Assembly (NCBI GenBank): GCA_016721465.1
Contig: JADKIA010000004.1
Location: forward strand, 806,001 to 870,000
DNA length: 64,000 nucleotides
Direction: 5' to 3'
Source of the DNA: Ideonella sp.
Lineage (GTDB): Bacteria > Pseudomonadota > Gammaproteobacteria > Burkholderiales > Burkholderiaceae_C
Below, piece by piece: positions 28,993 through 38,244 of the stretch. The first letter of the stretch is position 1; every line of letters begins with the position of its first letter. A model generated the notes under the pieces. It was not told the origin of the DNA. It ran no database searches and saw only the letters and a list, made by a program, of their open reading frames with translations. Both the position numbers and the translations under genes were made by a program.

Positions 28993-29628
28993 ATGACCCC
29001 GCGCACCGCCCTGCACACCACCTTCGCACTGGCCCTCGGCCTGATTGGCCTGGTTGCGCCGGCCATCGCGCAGTACAAGATCGTGGGGCCGGACGGCCAT
29101 GTCACCTACACCGACCGACCGCCCGCGGCCGCGCCCAGCACGCAGGTCATACCGCTGCGCCGCGATGGCGCTGCGGCCGCCTCGAATGCACCACTGCCGC
29201 TGGAGCTGCGCCAGGCGACCAACCGCTTTCCAGTGACGCTGTACAGCGCCGCCGACTGCGCCCCCTGCGACAGCGGCCGGCGCCTGCTGCAGACACGCGG
29301 CATTCCCTACACCGAGCGCCTGATCAACGACGACGCCGATGCCGAAGCATTGCTGCGTCTCAGCGATGCGCGCACCGTGCCCGTGCTCACCGTGGGCAAA
29401 CAGGTGCTCCGGGGTTTCTCGGAAGCCGACTGGCAATCCACGCTGGATCTGGCCAGCTATCCGCGCGAATCGCGCCTGCCGCGCAACTACGTGCAGGCGC
29501 CAGCCGCAGCACTCACACCCAAGGTTGCCGTGGCACCGAGGCCCGCGACGGTCGAGCCCACGTCGCCCGCAGCGACGGAACCCGCGCCGGCTCAGGCCGA
29601 GACGCCAGGCCCGTCCATCCGCTTCTGA
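28993..29628 (+). CDS. Exported DUF4124-glutaredoxin fusion protein
   Basis: A 211-residue protein. An N-terminal signal peptide (about 1-26, ending ..VAPAIA) is followed by a short DUF4124 segment (QYKIVGPDGHVTYTDRPP) and a glutaredoxin-like domain at about 80-150. The redox motif is DCAPC (CxxC), with the typical TVPVLTVGKQVLRGF (cis-Pro). A Pro/Ala-rich tail ends the protein. A periplasmic disulfide-related role is inferred only. Convergent with the MFS gene; a CGCCGC/GCGGCG stem lies between them. Confidence 0.82.
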   Translation: MTPRTALHTTFALALGLIGLVAPAIAQYKIVGPDGHVTYTDRPPAAAPSTQVIPLRRDGAAAASNAPLPLELRQATNRFPVTLYSAADCAPCDSGRRLLQTRGIPYTERLINDDADAEALLRLSDARTVPVLTVGKQVLRGFSEADWQSTLDLASYPRESRLPRNYVQAPAAALTPKVAVAPRPATVEPTSPAATEPAPAQAETPGPSIRF

Positions 29629-29672
29629 GCGCCCCAAGGACGCCGCCATGCGGCGCCCGTCCCCCATGGGGC

Positions 29673-30917
29673 TCAACCCGGGTCGACGGGCCGGTCGCGT
29701 TGGTCGAACGCCTGACGCAGACCACGGGCCACCCAGCTGCCCGAGCCCACGGCAGCCCCCATGATCCAGAACATCACGCCCGGCCCCAAGGCCGTGCCCG
29801 CCAGGCCGAAGGCCAGGGGCATCACACTGCTGGAGGCATTGATGGCCATCGACCGAAAGGCCAGCGCCTCGCCGTGCCTGCTGGCCGGCGTCAGGTGGTG
29901 CAGCGTGGACATGATCATCGGTTGCACCGAGCCCAGCGTCAGCCCCAGCAGCGTGGCGCACAGGGCCATGTGCCAGGGCGTGGTGGCAAACGGATAGGCC
30001 GAGAAGACCACGCCCGTGAGCAGCATGGCCGAGCGCAGCACCACCACCTCGTTGAGCCGGTGCGCCAGCAAGGGGATGATGAAGCGCACCACGGTGACGG
30101 CCATCGTGAAGGTGCCCAGCACCAGGCCAATGGTGGAGGCGTTGTAGCTGCGCGCGTGACCCAGCACGGGCACCGCGAAGCTGTGCACGTCCCAGCTGGC
30201 GGAAAACAGCCAATTCACGATCAGCAGGCGCTTCAGGCCAGGCACCCGCAACAGATCCCACATGCTGCCGCCTTCGTCGCCCCGCGTGGCCCGCGAGCGG
30301 CCTGACTCGGACGGCACACCGCGTGCAAACCACAGCGCCATGAAGGGCAGCACCATCATCACCGCATAGGCGCTGGCAAACCCGCCCCAGTCGATCATGA
30401 ACCCTGCGACCACCGGGCCGACCACGTTGGCCAGCGAAGGCGCCATGCCCAGCCAGCTGAACACCTTGAGCCGTTCGGTGGAATCGGTGACCAATTGCCC
30501 GGCCGTGCGCTGGATCGCGATCAGCGCCAGGTTGGTGCCCACGCCGCTGGCAGCAGCCCCCACGCACAGCAGGCCGAAACGCCACCAACTCGGCAACCAG
30601 CACGCCACCACCGCCAGCCCGGTGCCCAACACGGTCAAGGCCACGGCCACGCGCACGGGACGGTGGTAGCCATGCCGATCGGCCATGCGCCCAGCGCCCA
30701 TGGCGGTCAACACCGGCAGCGCCGCGAACAAGGCCAGCAGCAGGCCGACGGCCCAGGCGTGGTAGCCGGCTTCCAGGGCCTGCAAGGGTGCGGCCATCCG
30801 CTGGCCGGCCATCGCGGCGTGCACCGAGATCTGGCCAAGAATCAGCGACAGCAACACCTGCCGCGGCAGGGGGGGCGATGCAGTGGTTGGCTTGCCCTGC
30901 GCGTGCGGATCGCTCAA
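29673..30917 (-). CDS. MFS transporter
   Basis: Integral membrane protein of 414 residues with about 12 hydrophobic helices. The loop 2-3 signature of the family appears as GAGRMADRHGYHRPVRVAVAL. Substrate unknown; the sequence looks like a drug- or sugar-efflux type permease. The start is 4 bases after the stop of rmuC, so the two genes are likely co-transcribed. Confidence 0.85.
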   Translation of the reverse strand: MSDPHAQGKPTTASPPLPRQVLLSLILGQISVHAAMAGQRMAAPLQALEAGYHAWAVGLLLALFAALPVLTAMGAGRMADRHGYHRPVRVAVALTVLGTGLAVVACWLPSWWRFGLLCVGAAASGVGTNLALIAIQRTAGQLVTDSTERLKVFSWLGMAPSLANVVGPVVAGFMIDWGGFASAYAVMMVLPFMALWFARGVPSESGRSRATRGDEGGSMWDLLRVPGLKRLLIVNWLFSASWDVHSFAVPVLGHARSYNASTIGLVLGTFTMAVTVVRFIIPLLAHRLNEVVVLRSAMLLTGVVFSAYPFATTPWHMALCATLLGLTLGSVQPMIMSTLHHLTPASRHGEALAFRSMAINASSSVMPLAFGLAGTALGPGVMFWIMGAAVGSGSWVARGLRQAFDQRDRPVDPG

Positions 30918-30921
30918 ACGC

Positions 30922-32361
30922 TCAACCCCCGGGCTCGCTGTCTTCGCCCAGCCCCGGCAGCAAGGCCTGCGCCTGGTGCTCGGGCAGCGCCTCCACCGTG
31001 CGCAGCTGCCGCGTCATCGCGCGCGTTCGCACCTCGGCCTTGTCGATGGTGTCGGTGGCCTCCTCCAGCTTCTTCTTGGTCTTGGCCAGCACGTCGCCGA
31101 ACTTGCCGAACTCGGTCTTCACCGCGCCCAGCACCTGCCAGACCTCGGCACTGCGCTTTTCCAGCGCCAGGGTGCGAAAGCCCATCTGCAGGCTGGACAA
31201 GGTGGCCAGCAACGTGGTCGGCCCCACCAGCGTGATGCGGAAGTCGCGCTGCAGGGATTCCACCAGCCCCGGCCGGCGCAGGGCCTCGGCGTACAGGCCT
31301 TCGGTGGGCACGAACAGCAGGCCGAAATCCGTGGTGTGCGGCGCCGCGATGTACTTGTCGCGAATGGTCCTGGCCTCCAGCTTCAGGCGCGCCTCGATGG
31401 CTTTGGCGGCGGCCTCGGCACCCACCGGGTCGGCCCGCTCCTGCGCATCGAGCAGGCGCTCGTAGTCCTCGCGCGGGAACTTGGCGTCGATGGGCAGCCA
31501 CAACGGCAGACCGTCGTCTCGCCGGCCAGGCAGGCGGATCGCGAATTCCACGCGCGCGCCACTGCCGGGCACGGTCTCCACGTTGGCGGCGTACTGCTCT
31601 GGCGTGAACACCTGTTCCAGCAGCCCGGCGAGTTGAACCTCGCCATAGATGCCACGGGTCTTCACGTTGGTGAGCACGCGATTGAGCGAGCCCACGTCGC
31701 GCGCCAGGTTCTTCATTTCGCCCAGGCCCTGATGCACCTGCTCCAGGCGCTCGGCCACGTGCTTGAAGCTCTCACCCAGGCGCTGCTCCAGCGTGGCGTG
31801 CAACTTCTCGTCGACGGTGGCGCGCATCTGCTCGAGCTTCTTCTCATTGCCCTCCTGCAGGGCCACCAGGCGTCCCTCGACGGCGGCGCGAACCTCGGTG
31901 AGCCGCCGCTCGTTCGCCTCGGACAAGGCACGCAACTGCTCGGCCAGGTTGGCGCCAAAGCGCTGCAGGGTCTCGGCCGCGCTGTCGGCCTGGCGCTTGA
32001 GCGCAGCGTCCATGGCCTCGCGCCCGGCCTGGGACTGGCTGCCCAATTGCGCCGTGGCCGATTGAAGTGCCTGCGCCACCGCCTGCTGCATCGCGGCGAG
32101 CTGGGTGCGGAACGAATCGATCTGCTCGTTTTGCGTGCGCGCGACGTCGCCGCTTTGCGTCAGCATGGTCTGCTGGAACAGCGACAGGGAGCCCGCCAGC
32201 TCCTGGCGCGTCGAGCGCGCGCTGTCCTGCAGCTCGCCGCGCAGCTCGCGCTGCGACTGCTCGTCGCGTTGCCGCCGTGCCTTGTCGCCAGGCCGCAAAA
32301 ACAGCAACACCAGCAACACCAGATTGAGCACCAGCAGCGCCGGCACGAGCCATTCGGTCAT
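30922..32361 (-). CDS. rmuC: DNA recombination protein RmuC family
   Basis: A 479-residue protein with an N-terminal membrane helix (LVPALLVLNLVLLVLLFL), a long coiled coil (about residues 30-210, rich in Gln, Glu, Ala) and the RmuC nuclease-like core (VKTRGIYGEVQLAGLLEQVFTPEQYAANV ... VEFAIRLPGR ... LPIDAKFPREDYERL ... TDFGLLFVPTEGLYAEAL). RmuC limits inversions at short inverted repeats in E. coli; the mechanism is unresolved. Confidence 0.94.
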   Translation of the reverse strand: MTEWLVPALLVLNLVLLVLLFLRPGDKARRQRDEQSQRELRGELQDSARSTRQELAGSLSLFQQTMLTQSGDVARTQNEQIDSFRTQLAAMQQAVAQALQSATAQLGSQSQAGREAMDAALKRQADSAAETLQRFGANLAEQLRALSEANERRLTEVRAAVEGRLVALQEGNEKKLEQMRATVDEKLHATLEQRLGESFKHVAERLEQVHQGLGEMKNLARDVGSLNRVLTNVKTRGIYGEVQLAGLLEQVFTPEQYAANVETVPGSGARVEFAIRLPGRRDDGLPLWLPIDAKFPREDYERLLDAQERADPVGAEAAAKAIEARLKLEARTIRDKYIAAPHTTDFGLLFVPTEGLYAEALRRPGLVESLQRDFRITLVGPTTLLATLSSLQMGFRTLALEKRSAEVWQVLGAVKTEFGKFGDVLAKTKKKLEEATDTIDKAEVRTRAMTRQLRTVEALPEHQAQALLPGLGEDSEPGG

Positions 32362-32395
32362 GGACGCATTCTGTCAGTGCGTGCGGTGCCTCGCC

Positions 32396-33400
32396 TCATG
32401 GCTGCGCCGCCAGCACCTGGGGGTTCAGCGCCGTGGGGGGCCGGCCCGCCTGGGGACCGCAGCCGAGCGCCGCAATCAAGTTGTCCGCGGCCAGGTTGGC
32501 CATGGCAAGGCGCGTGGCAATGCTGGCACTGGCGATGTGCGGCGTGAGCACCACGTTGGGCAGGGTGAGCAGGTCGGGATGCACGCTGGGTTCGCCCTCG
32601 AACACATCCAGCCCTGCTGCAGCGATGCGCCGATCGCGCAGCGCCTGCGCCAAGGCGGCATCGTCCACCACGCCGCCGCGGGCGATGTTGGTGAGCGTGG
32701 CGCCAGGCTTCATCTGCGCCAACTCGGCCGCGCCGATCAGGTGATGGGATTGTGGGCTGTACGGCACCACGATCACCAGGTGGTCGGCCTCGCGCAGCAG
32801 CTCGGCCTTGCCGACCCAACGCGCCCCGAGTTGCTGCTCGATGGCCGGGTCCAGGCGCGAGCGGTTGTGGTAGATCACCGGCATGCCAAAACCCAGGGCG
32901 CCGCGCCGTGCGATCGCCTGGCCGATGCGGCCCATGCCCAGCACGCCCAACCTGGTGCCATGCACCTCGGCGCCGGCCAGCATGTCGAAGGACCATTTGG
33001 TCCACTGGCCCGCGCGCAGGAAATGCTCGCCCTCGGTGATGCGCCGCGCGGCGGCCATCATCAGTGCGAAGCCGAAGTCGGCCGTGGTCTCGGTGAGCAC
33101 GTCCGGCGTGTTGCTCACGAGCACGCCGCGCGCGGTGCAGGCGTCGAGGTCGATGTTGTTGTAGCCCACGGCCATGTTGCACACGGCGCGAAGCTGCGGG
33201 TGGGCGTCGAGCAACTCGGCATCGATGCGCTCGCTGCCGGTGGTGAACACGCCCGCCTTGCCCAGCAGCCGCGCAGACAACTCGGCGGCGGGCCAGACGC
33301 TGTCGTCGGCATTGGCCTCGACGTCGAAGTGCTGCACCAGTCGCTCCAGCACCTCTGGGAAGACGCCACGCGCCACCAGCACAGCGGCCCGGCGGCTCAT
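32396..33400 (-). CDS. D-isomer specific 2-hydroxyacid dehydrogenase (glyoxylate/hydroxypyruvate reductase type)
   Basis: NAD(P)-dependent dehydrogenase of 334 residues. The Rossmann motif GMGRIGQAIARRG, the catalytic Arg region NIARGGVVDDAALAQAL, the Glu in DVFEGEP and the catalytic His in LTPHIASAS are all present. It reduces glyoxylate, hydroxypyruvate or a related 2-keto acid; the exact substrate is not clear. The ATG at 33400 (MSRRAAVLVARG) fits the family start; an upstream ATG at 33418 is possible. Confidence 0.9.
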   Translation of the reverse strand: MSRRAAVLVARGVFPEVLERLVQHFDVEANADDSVWPAAELSARLLGKAGVFTTGSERIDAELLDAHPQLRAVCNMAVGYNNIDLDACTARGVLVSNTPDVLTETTADFGFALMMAAARRITEGEHFLRAGQWTKWSFDMLAGAEVHGTRLGVLGMGRIGQAIARRGALGFGMPVIYHNRSRLDPAIEQQLGARWVGKAELLREADHLVIVVPYSPQSHHLIGAAELAQMKPGATLTNIARGGVVDDAALAQALRDRRIAAAGLDVFEGEPSVHPDLLTLPNVVLTPHIASASIATRLAMANLAADNLIAALGCGPQAGRPPTALNPQVLAAQP

Positions 33401-33455
33401 CAGGCAACCTCCGTGCATCGCACTGCGGTATTCGCCTTGGGGACGGCCCGGCGGC

Positions 33456-34835
33456 TCATGGCCGGACTCCCGAGGCGGCCGCCACTGGCACGGTGGCGGT
33501 CGCAGCAGCGCCCATGCTCTGCTTGATCGGCGTCGGATGCCAGCCGACCACAGCCACCATCACCAGGTAGCCCGCCACGTAACCGAGTGCCACGTGCCAG
33601 CCGCCCTTGATCCAGGCCAGCGCCGATCTGGCCTCGGGAAACATGTTGGACAAGGCCACGCCCGCCGATGAGCCAAACCAGACCATCGACCCGCCAAAGC
33701 CGACGCCAAACGCGAGGAAGCCCCAGTCGTAGCCATCCTGCCGAATGGCCAGCGCGGTGAGCGGGATGTTGTCGAACACCGCCGACAGGAAGCCCAGCCC
33801 CATCGTGCTGCCCCAGCTGGGCGAGGGCAGGTGGTCCACGGGCATCAGCGACGCGCACCACACCAGGCTGAGCAGGAACACACTGCCCTTGAAGGCGCCG
33901 GGCAGCAGGCTCCAGGTGGGCGCGCGAAAGGGTGCCGTCACCAGCAGCGCGACCATGACGGCGCTGCCGATCACCGGGAACCGATCGAGCACGGACACAT
34001 CGTGCAGGTTGAACCAGACGTTGGCGCAAATGGCCGCGAGCAGGATCACCGCCACCACCGCCACGCGTCCATATTCCACCTTGGCGCCTGGTGTGTCGTC
34101 CTTCTGGATCGGTTGGTAGGCGTGTTGCTGGCGGGATGCGATGACGCCGAAGATGCCGATGGCGACGATGCCGCCGACGTAGGCCTCCAGCACGGCCAGC
34201 GGGCTGGCGCCCGCAATCCAGATCATCGTGGTCGTGGTGTCGCCCACCACACTGCCTGCGCCGCCGGCATTCGATGCGGCCACGATGGCCGCCAGGTAGC
34301 CAATGTGCACTCGCCGCTGGAACAAGACCGAGGCCATCGTGCCGCCAATCATGGCCGCCGCAATGTTGTCGAGGAACGACGACATCACGAACACGCCCAG
34401 CAGCAGCACGAAACCGCCCTTCCAATCGTCCGGCAGGTACTTAGGCAACACCTCGGGCAGTCGGCTTTTCTCGAAGTGATCCGCCAACAAGGCGAAGCCA
34501 AGCAGCAGGCCCAGCAAGTTGGCCAGCGTCACCCACTCGTGGCCGAAGTGCCCTGCCAGACCGGCCGCGCCAGCGCCTGCCTTGAAGCCCGTCACCAGCG
34601 CTTGATAGAGCGTGAGCACCACGGCACCCGTCACCGCCACCCTCAGCGTGTGGTGGTGAAACAGCGCCACGCCAAGAAGCACCAGCGCAAACAGGATGAA
34701 ATCGAGCGGTACGCCGACCACCGACGGGCGCGCCACCGCCTGGCCCGCGGCCATTGCCCAACCCGGCAAGAATGACAGCACAACGGATGCACCCATGGCC
34801 GCACATCTCGCGGCCCGACCCAGCGTTTGCCTCAT
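33456..34835 (-). CDS. NhaD/ArsB-like sodium:proton antiporter or anion permease
   Basis: Ion-transporter superfamily membrane protein, 459 residues, about 11 hydrophobic segments. An N-terminal signal-like helix is followed by HHHTLRVAVTGAVVL. Two repeated motifs typical of NhaD/ArsB permeases are seen: SSFLDNIAAAMIGGTMA and LSAVFDNIPLTALAIRQ (each with a DN pair in a re-entrant region), plus NAGGAGSVVGDTTTTM. NhaD proteins export sodium. A citrate or arsenite role cannot be excluded. Confidence 0.8.
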   Translation of the reverse strand: MRQTLGRAARCAAMGASVVLSFLPGWAMAAGQAVARPSVVGVPLDFILFALVLLGVALFHHHTLRVAVTGAVVLTLYQALVTGFKAGAGAAGLAGHFGHEWVTLANLLGLLLGFALLADHFEKSRLPEVLPKYLPDDWKGGFVLLLGVFVMSSFLDNIAAAMIGGTMASVLFQRRVHIGYLAAIVAASNAGGAGSVVGDTTTTMIWIAGASPLAVLEAYVGGIVAIGIFGVIASRQQHAYQPIQKDDTPGAKVEYGRVAVVAVILLAAICANVWFNLHDVSVLDRFPVIGSAVMVALLVTAPFRAPTWSLLPGAFKGSVFLLSLVWCASLMPVDHLPSPSWGSTMGLGFLSAVFDNIPLTALAIRQDGYDWGFLAFGVGFGGSMVWFGSSAGVALSNMFPEARSALAWIKGGWHVALGYVAGYLVMVAVVGWHPTPIKQSMGAAATATVPVAAASGVRP

Positions 34836-34914
34836 GGTCTCCTCTTTTCGTTTTGGCTCGGCATCCCGCCGGAAGCCGTGCCGGCGATTCTAGGCAGCGG
34901 GCGGCGCCCGCTCG

Positions 34915-35364
34915 TCACGCCACGCGCAAGGGCTGCAGCGCAGACAGCAGGCTCGACGGCAAGGGCACCGGCCGGCGCGTGGCGCGGTCCACGTAGACGT
35001 GCACGAAATGGCCGGCCGCCGCAGCAGTGGCCTGCCCCGCGGCGAACAGGCCCACTTCATAGCGTACGCTTGAGCTGCCCAGGTGCGCCACCCGCAGGCA
35101 GGCCTGTACGTCCTGCGGAAAGGCCAGCGGCGCGAAGTAGTTGCAGTGGGTCTCGATCACCAGGCCGATCACCTCGCCGCCGTGGATGTCCAGCGCCCCC
35201 GCCTCGATCAAGTAGCGATTGACCACGGTGTCGAAGAAGCTGTAGTACTGCACGTTGTTGATGTGGCCATAGAGGTCGTTGTCCATCCAGCGGGTGCTGA
35301 TGACGCTCTGGTGGCGGTAGTCCTCGCGTCGGTCGGGCTGGGGGCGTTTGCTCATCCACGGCAT
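34915..35364 (-). CDS. Acyl-CoA thioesterase (hotdog fold, YbgC/4-HBT type)
   Basis: A 149-residue protein with the 4-hydroxybenzoyl-CoA thioesterase-like motif RWMDNDLYGHINNVQYYSFFD, where the Asp of DNDLYGHINN is the expected catalytic residue. Hydrolyses short or medium acyl-CoA; substrate unknown. An internal ATG at 35355 is an alternative start. It lies 27 bases downstream of the histone-deacetylase-family gene on the same strand. Confidence 0.88.
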   Translation of the reverse strand: MPWMSKRPQPDRREDYRHQSVISTRWMDNDLYGHINNVQYYSFFDTVVNRYLIEAGALDIHGGEVIGLVIETHCNYFAPLAFPQDVQACLRVAHLGSSSVRYEVGLFAAGQATAAAAGHFVHVYVDRATRRPVPLPSSLLSALQPLRVA

Positions 35365-35391
35365 TGTTCCAGCAGATGCCCAGGTCCGCTG

Positions 35392-36369
35392 TCACCCAGT
35401 GTTCGGCGCCTTCGGCCAATCACTCCAGGCTTCGGCCGCGAGCGCCACGGTGCGCTCGTGAACGGCCACCGTGGTCTCGGTGTTGTGGCCATAGCCGCCC
35501 GCCATGCTCAATGCCACCGGTACGCGCCACCCCCGCAAGGCTCGAAGCACTCGGCGATCGCGTTCTGCCAGGCCTTCGGTGCTGAGCTTCAGCCGGCCCA
35601 GGCGGTCGTCCTGGTGCGGGTCGGCCCCGGCCAGGTAGAACGCCAGTCCTGGTGGCTCAGCGAGCTGTTGTCGACGCCAGGCCTCGGCCAAGGCGACGTC
35701 CAGCGCGGCGAGGTAAGGCGCATCGGTGCAACCGTCGGGCAGGTCCACGTCCAGGTCGCTCGCCTCCTTGCGAAAAGGGAAGTTGCGCGCGCCGTGCATC
35801 GACAGCGTGAACACCGTTGGGTCATCGCGAAAGATCGCTGCGGTGCCGTTGCCTTGGTGCACATCGAGATCAATCACCCAAACCCGCAGCAGACGGCGCT
35901 GGAGGCGGTGCACCTCCGCCTGCATGAGCCGCGCCGCAACGGCGACGTCGTTGAACACGCAGAAACCCGAACCCTTGTGCGCGTGGGCGTGGTGCGTGCC
36001 GCCGCCCAGCTGCAGTGCCACGCCATCCGCCAGCGCCGCGCGGGCCGCCGCAATGGTGGCGCCGACCGAGCGGCGCGAGCGCTCCACCATGCGCTCGGAC
36101 CAGGGGAACCCGATCTCGCGCTGGGCGGCGACCGACAGCGTGCCTTCCACCACGGCAGTGATGTAGTCCGGGTCGTGGGCCAGCGCCAGCTCGCCGTCGG
36201 TCGCCGCCTCGGCTTCGAACAGTCGCAGCGGCACCGCTGCAGCGTCGACAACTGGTCCCTCGGCGGCCCTCGCCTGCACCCGCTCACGCAGCAACTGGTA
36301 CTTGGACATTGGGAAGCGATGCCCCGCCGGCAAGGCCAAGGAAAAGCGGTCATTGCTGTACACGCGCAT
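35392..36369 (-). CDS. Histone deacetylase family protein (AcuC/HDAC-like amidohydrolase)
   Basis: Zinc-dependent deacetylase fold, 325 residues. The active-site His pair lies in GGGTHHAHAHKGSGFCVFNDVAVA, the zinc ligands in VIDLDVHQGNGTAA, and the second Asp ligand in YLAGADPHQDDRLG. Bacterial members deacetylate proteins, polyamines or acetoin-pathway enzymes; the substrate is not evident. Start chosen at 36369 (MRVYSNDRF); an in-frame ATG at 36381 also exists. Divergent from the phasin gene. Confidence 0.88.
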   Translation of the reverse strand: MRVYSNDRFSLALPAGHRFPMSKYQLLRERVQARAAEGPVVDAAAVPLRLFEAEAATDGELALAHDPDYITAVVEGTLSVAAQREIGFPWSERMVERSRRSVGATIAAARAALADGVALQLGGGTHHAHAHKGSGFCVFNDVAVAARLMQAEVHRLQRRLLRVWVIDLDVHQGNGTAAIFRDDPTVFTLSMHGARNFPFRKEASDLDVDLPDGCTDAPYLAALDVALAEAWRRQQLAEPPGLAFYLAGADPHQDDRLGRLKLSTEGLAERDRRVLRALRGWRVPVALSMAGGYGHNTETTVAVHERTVALAAEAWSDWPKAPNTG

Positions 36370-36426
36370 GGTGCACGCCATTGTGACGAGCGCCGCCACG
36401 GCGTGGTTTCTGGGATTTGGCCCCTG

Positions 36427-36447
36427 TTTTGTTGCGGTGCAACAAAA
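36427..36447. promoter_or_regulatory. Palindrome upstream of the phasin promoter (candidate PhaR/regulator site 1)
   Basis: Arms TTTTGTTGC and GCAACAAAA are perfect complements around a 3-base centre. The core TTGC-N3-GCAA recurs at 36488-36504, just past the -10 box. Paired sites flanking a phasin promoter fit an autoregulated repressor such as PhaR, but this is inference. Confidence 0.55.
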
Positions 36448-36452
36448 ATCGC

Positions 36453-36480
36453 TTGCAATGCGCCGCCGAGTGCCTATACT
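36453..36480 (+). promoter_or_regulatory. Sigma-70-type promoter of the phasin gene
   Basis: TTGCAA (36453-36458) and TATACT (36475-36480) are separated by 16 bases, a good match to -35 and -10 boxes. The phasin ATG lies 68 bases after the -10 box. Confidence 0.65.
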
Positions 36481-36487
36481 TCGATCC

Positions 36488-36504
36488 ATGTTGCAGTGCA
36501 ACAT
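36488..36504. promoter_or_regulatory. Second palindrome, overlapping the expected transcription start of the phasin gene
   Basis: ATGTTGCA and TGCAACAT are perfect arms around a single G. With the site at 36427-36447 it shares TGTTGC-N3-GCAACA. Its position just downstream of the -10 box would let a bound protein block transcription. Confidence 0.55.
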
Positions 36505-36547
36505 AACTGCAGACCCCGATTCAATCCACCCCTCAAGGAGTTACACC

Positions 36548-37108
36548 ATGTCCTATCTGACCCCCGAGCAATTCGCCGCTGCCAACAAGGCCAACCTCGA
36601 GACCCTGTTCGGTCTGACGAACAAGGCCTTTGAAGGCGTCGAAAAGCTGGTCGAACTGAACCTGCAAGTCGCCAAGGCCGCCCTGGGCGAAGCCGCCGAC
36701 AACGCCAAGGCCATCATGGCCGTGAAGGACGCGCAAGAGCTGCTGGCACTGCAAGCCGCCATGCTGCAGCCGTCGGCCGAGAAGGCCGCTGCCTACAGCC
36801 GCCACCTGTATGACATCGCCGCCTCCACGAGCGCCGAAGTCACCAAGTCGGCCGAAGCTCAATTTGCCGACGTGCAGAAGAAGTTCATGGGCGCCATCGA
36901 CGGCGCCGTGAAGAACGCTCCCGCCGGCAGCGAAAGCGCCGTGGCGCTGGTCAAGTCGGCGATCACCGCCGCCAACAACGCCTATGAAAGCGTGCACAAG
37001 GCCGCCAAGCAAGCCGCTGACATGGCCGAAGCCAACTTCACGGCCGTGACCGACACCGCCGTCAAGGCGACCAAGGCTTCTTCGAAGCCGGCCCGCCGCG
37101 CCGCCTGA
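36548..37108 (+). CDS. phaP: Phasin family protein (PHB granule coat)
   Basis: A 186-residue, Ala/Lys-rich, mostly helical protein that coats PHB granules. It matches the phasin_2 pattern: MSYLTPEQFAAANKANLETLFGLTNKAFEGVEKLVELNLQ is typical of Burkholderiales phasins, and the tail is Lys/Ala rich. A strong AAGGAG ribosome site precedes the ATG. It is monocistronic: a promoter with twin palindromes lies upstream and a strong terminator follows. It works with the phaCAB operon elsewhere in the window. Confidence 0.95.
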   Translation: MSYLTPEQFAAANKANLETLFGLTNKAFEGVEKLVELNLQVAKAALGEAADNAKAIMAVKDAQELLALQAAMLQPSAEKAAAYSRHLYDIAASTSAEVTKSAEAQFADVQKKFMGAIDGAVKNAPAGSESAVALVKSAITAANNAYESVHKAAKQAADMAEANFTAVTDTAVKATKASSKPARRAA

Positions 37109-37221
37109 TCCGCATCAGGACCGACACTGCGCCGCCCGGCGCCCGCACCGCAAGGTGCGTCGAGCCGGGCCCACAAGTTGTCTCCTCGGTACCCCGCGAA
37201 TCTAGGTTCCAGGTACCCTTC

Positions 37222-37250
37222 AGCCCAGTGGCTTGCCACTGGGCTTTTTT
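37222..37250 (+). terminator. Strong intrinsic terminator after phaP
   Basis: An 11-base perfect inverted repeat (AGCCCAGTGGC / GCCACTGGGCT) is followed by six T. It lies about 115 bases after the phasin stop. Confidence 0.9.
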
Positions 37251-37332
37251 CTTGCCTTGCCGCCTGGACGCCGAAGGTCTCACGATCACTCGGTAAGACC
37301 GCGCGTCCGGCGCAGCAGACTGATCAACCGCA

Positions 37333-38223
37333 TCAGCGCATGAGTGCCGCGATGCGTTGCCGCAGTTGCGGCAGCATGACCAGCGCAGCCTCGCGACCGG
37401 CGTCGATGGCCCGCTTGCGCGCCGTGAAATCGGCACCGCCCACGCCGTTGAGCTTGGGCCGCACCACCACATCGGCATCGCGCAACTCGAAGTGATTGAT
37501 GCTGCGCCCCATGATGGCAAAGGTCTGCAGCAGCAGTCGCATGACGTCGCCGGTCGGGTTGCCCTCGGGCGCGGACGAGATGTCCACCGCCAGCACCAGC
37601 TCGGCCCCCATCTGCCTCGCGAAGCGCACCGGCACCGGTGACGCCAGGCCGCCGTCCACATACTCGCGGGTACCGATCTTCACCGGTTGAAACACCGCCG
37701 GCACGGCGCTGGACGCGCGCACCGCCGCGCCGACGTCGCCGCGCCGGAAAAGCACCGGCTCACCACTGTCCAGATCGGTGGCCACGATGCCCAGTGGCAT
37801 GGGCAGTTGCTCGATGAGCTTGCCGCCGGTCTGCTCGCGGACGTAGCGCGCCAATGCCTCGCCACGGATCAGGCCACGCCCCGGAAAGGACCAATCGGTG
37901 ATCGCCGACTCGTCCATTGCCAACGCGACCTTGGCCAGTTCGACGCCGCCCTTGCCCGAGGCGTACATCGCCGCCACCAGGCTGCCGGCGGACGTGCCGG
38001 CCACCAGACTGAGCGGGATGCCCGCTTCCTCCAGCACCTGAATCACGCCAATGTGGGCAAACCCTCGGGCGGCGCCGCCGCCCAGGGCCAGACCAATGCG
38101 CGGAGGCCGGAGGGGCGCGGCCGGCGGCGGCGCAGACACCGGTACCGGAATGGGCTTCGGCGGCGGTGTCTGGCACGCCGCCAGCAGCGCACCCAGTCCG
38201 GCCAGGGCAAGGCGTCGTTTCAT
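37333..38223 (-). CDS. Patatin-like phospholipase family lipoprotein
   Basis: A 296-residue protein starting MKRRLALAGLGALLAAC: a lipoprotein signal with the lipobox Leu-Ala-Ala-Cys at about 14-17. A Pro-rich linker follows, then the patatin domain with oxyanion hole GGGAARG, nucleophile motif GTSAG and the Asp of the dyad in DGG. Ser-Asp lipid acyl hydrolase, RssA-like. Anchoring in the envelope is inferred from the lipobox. The upstream reading to 38292 is open, but the lipobox decides the start. Confidence 0.87.
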   Translation of the reverse strand: MKRRLALAGLGALLAACQTPPPKPIPVPVSAPPPAAPLRPPRIGLALGGGAARGFAHIGVIQVLEEAGIPLSLVAGTSAGSLVAAMYASGKGGVELAKVALAMDESAITDWSFPGRGLIRGEALARYVREQTGGKLIEQLPMPLGIVATDLDSGEPVLFRRGDVGAAVRASSAVPAVFQPVKIGTREYVDGGLASPVPVRFARQMGAELVLAVDISSAPEGNPTGDVMRLLLQTFAIMGRSINHFELRDADVVVRPKLNGVGGADFTARKRAIDAGREAALVMLPQLRQRIAALMR

Positions 38224-38244
38224 CGACACATTGTAGAAAACGAC

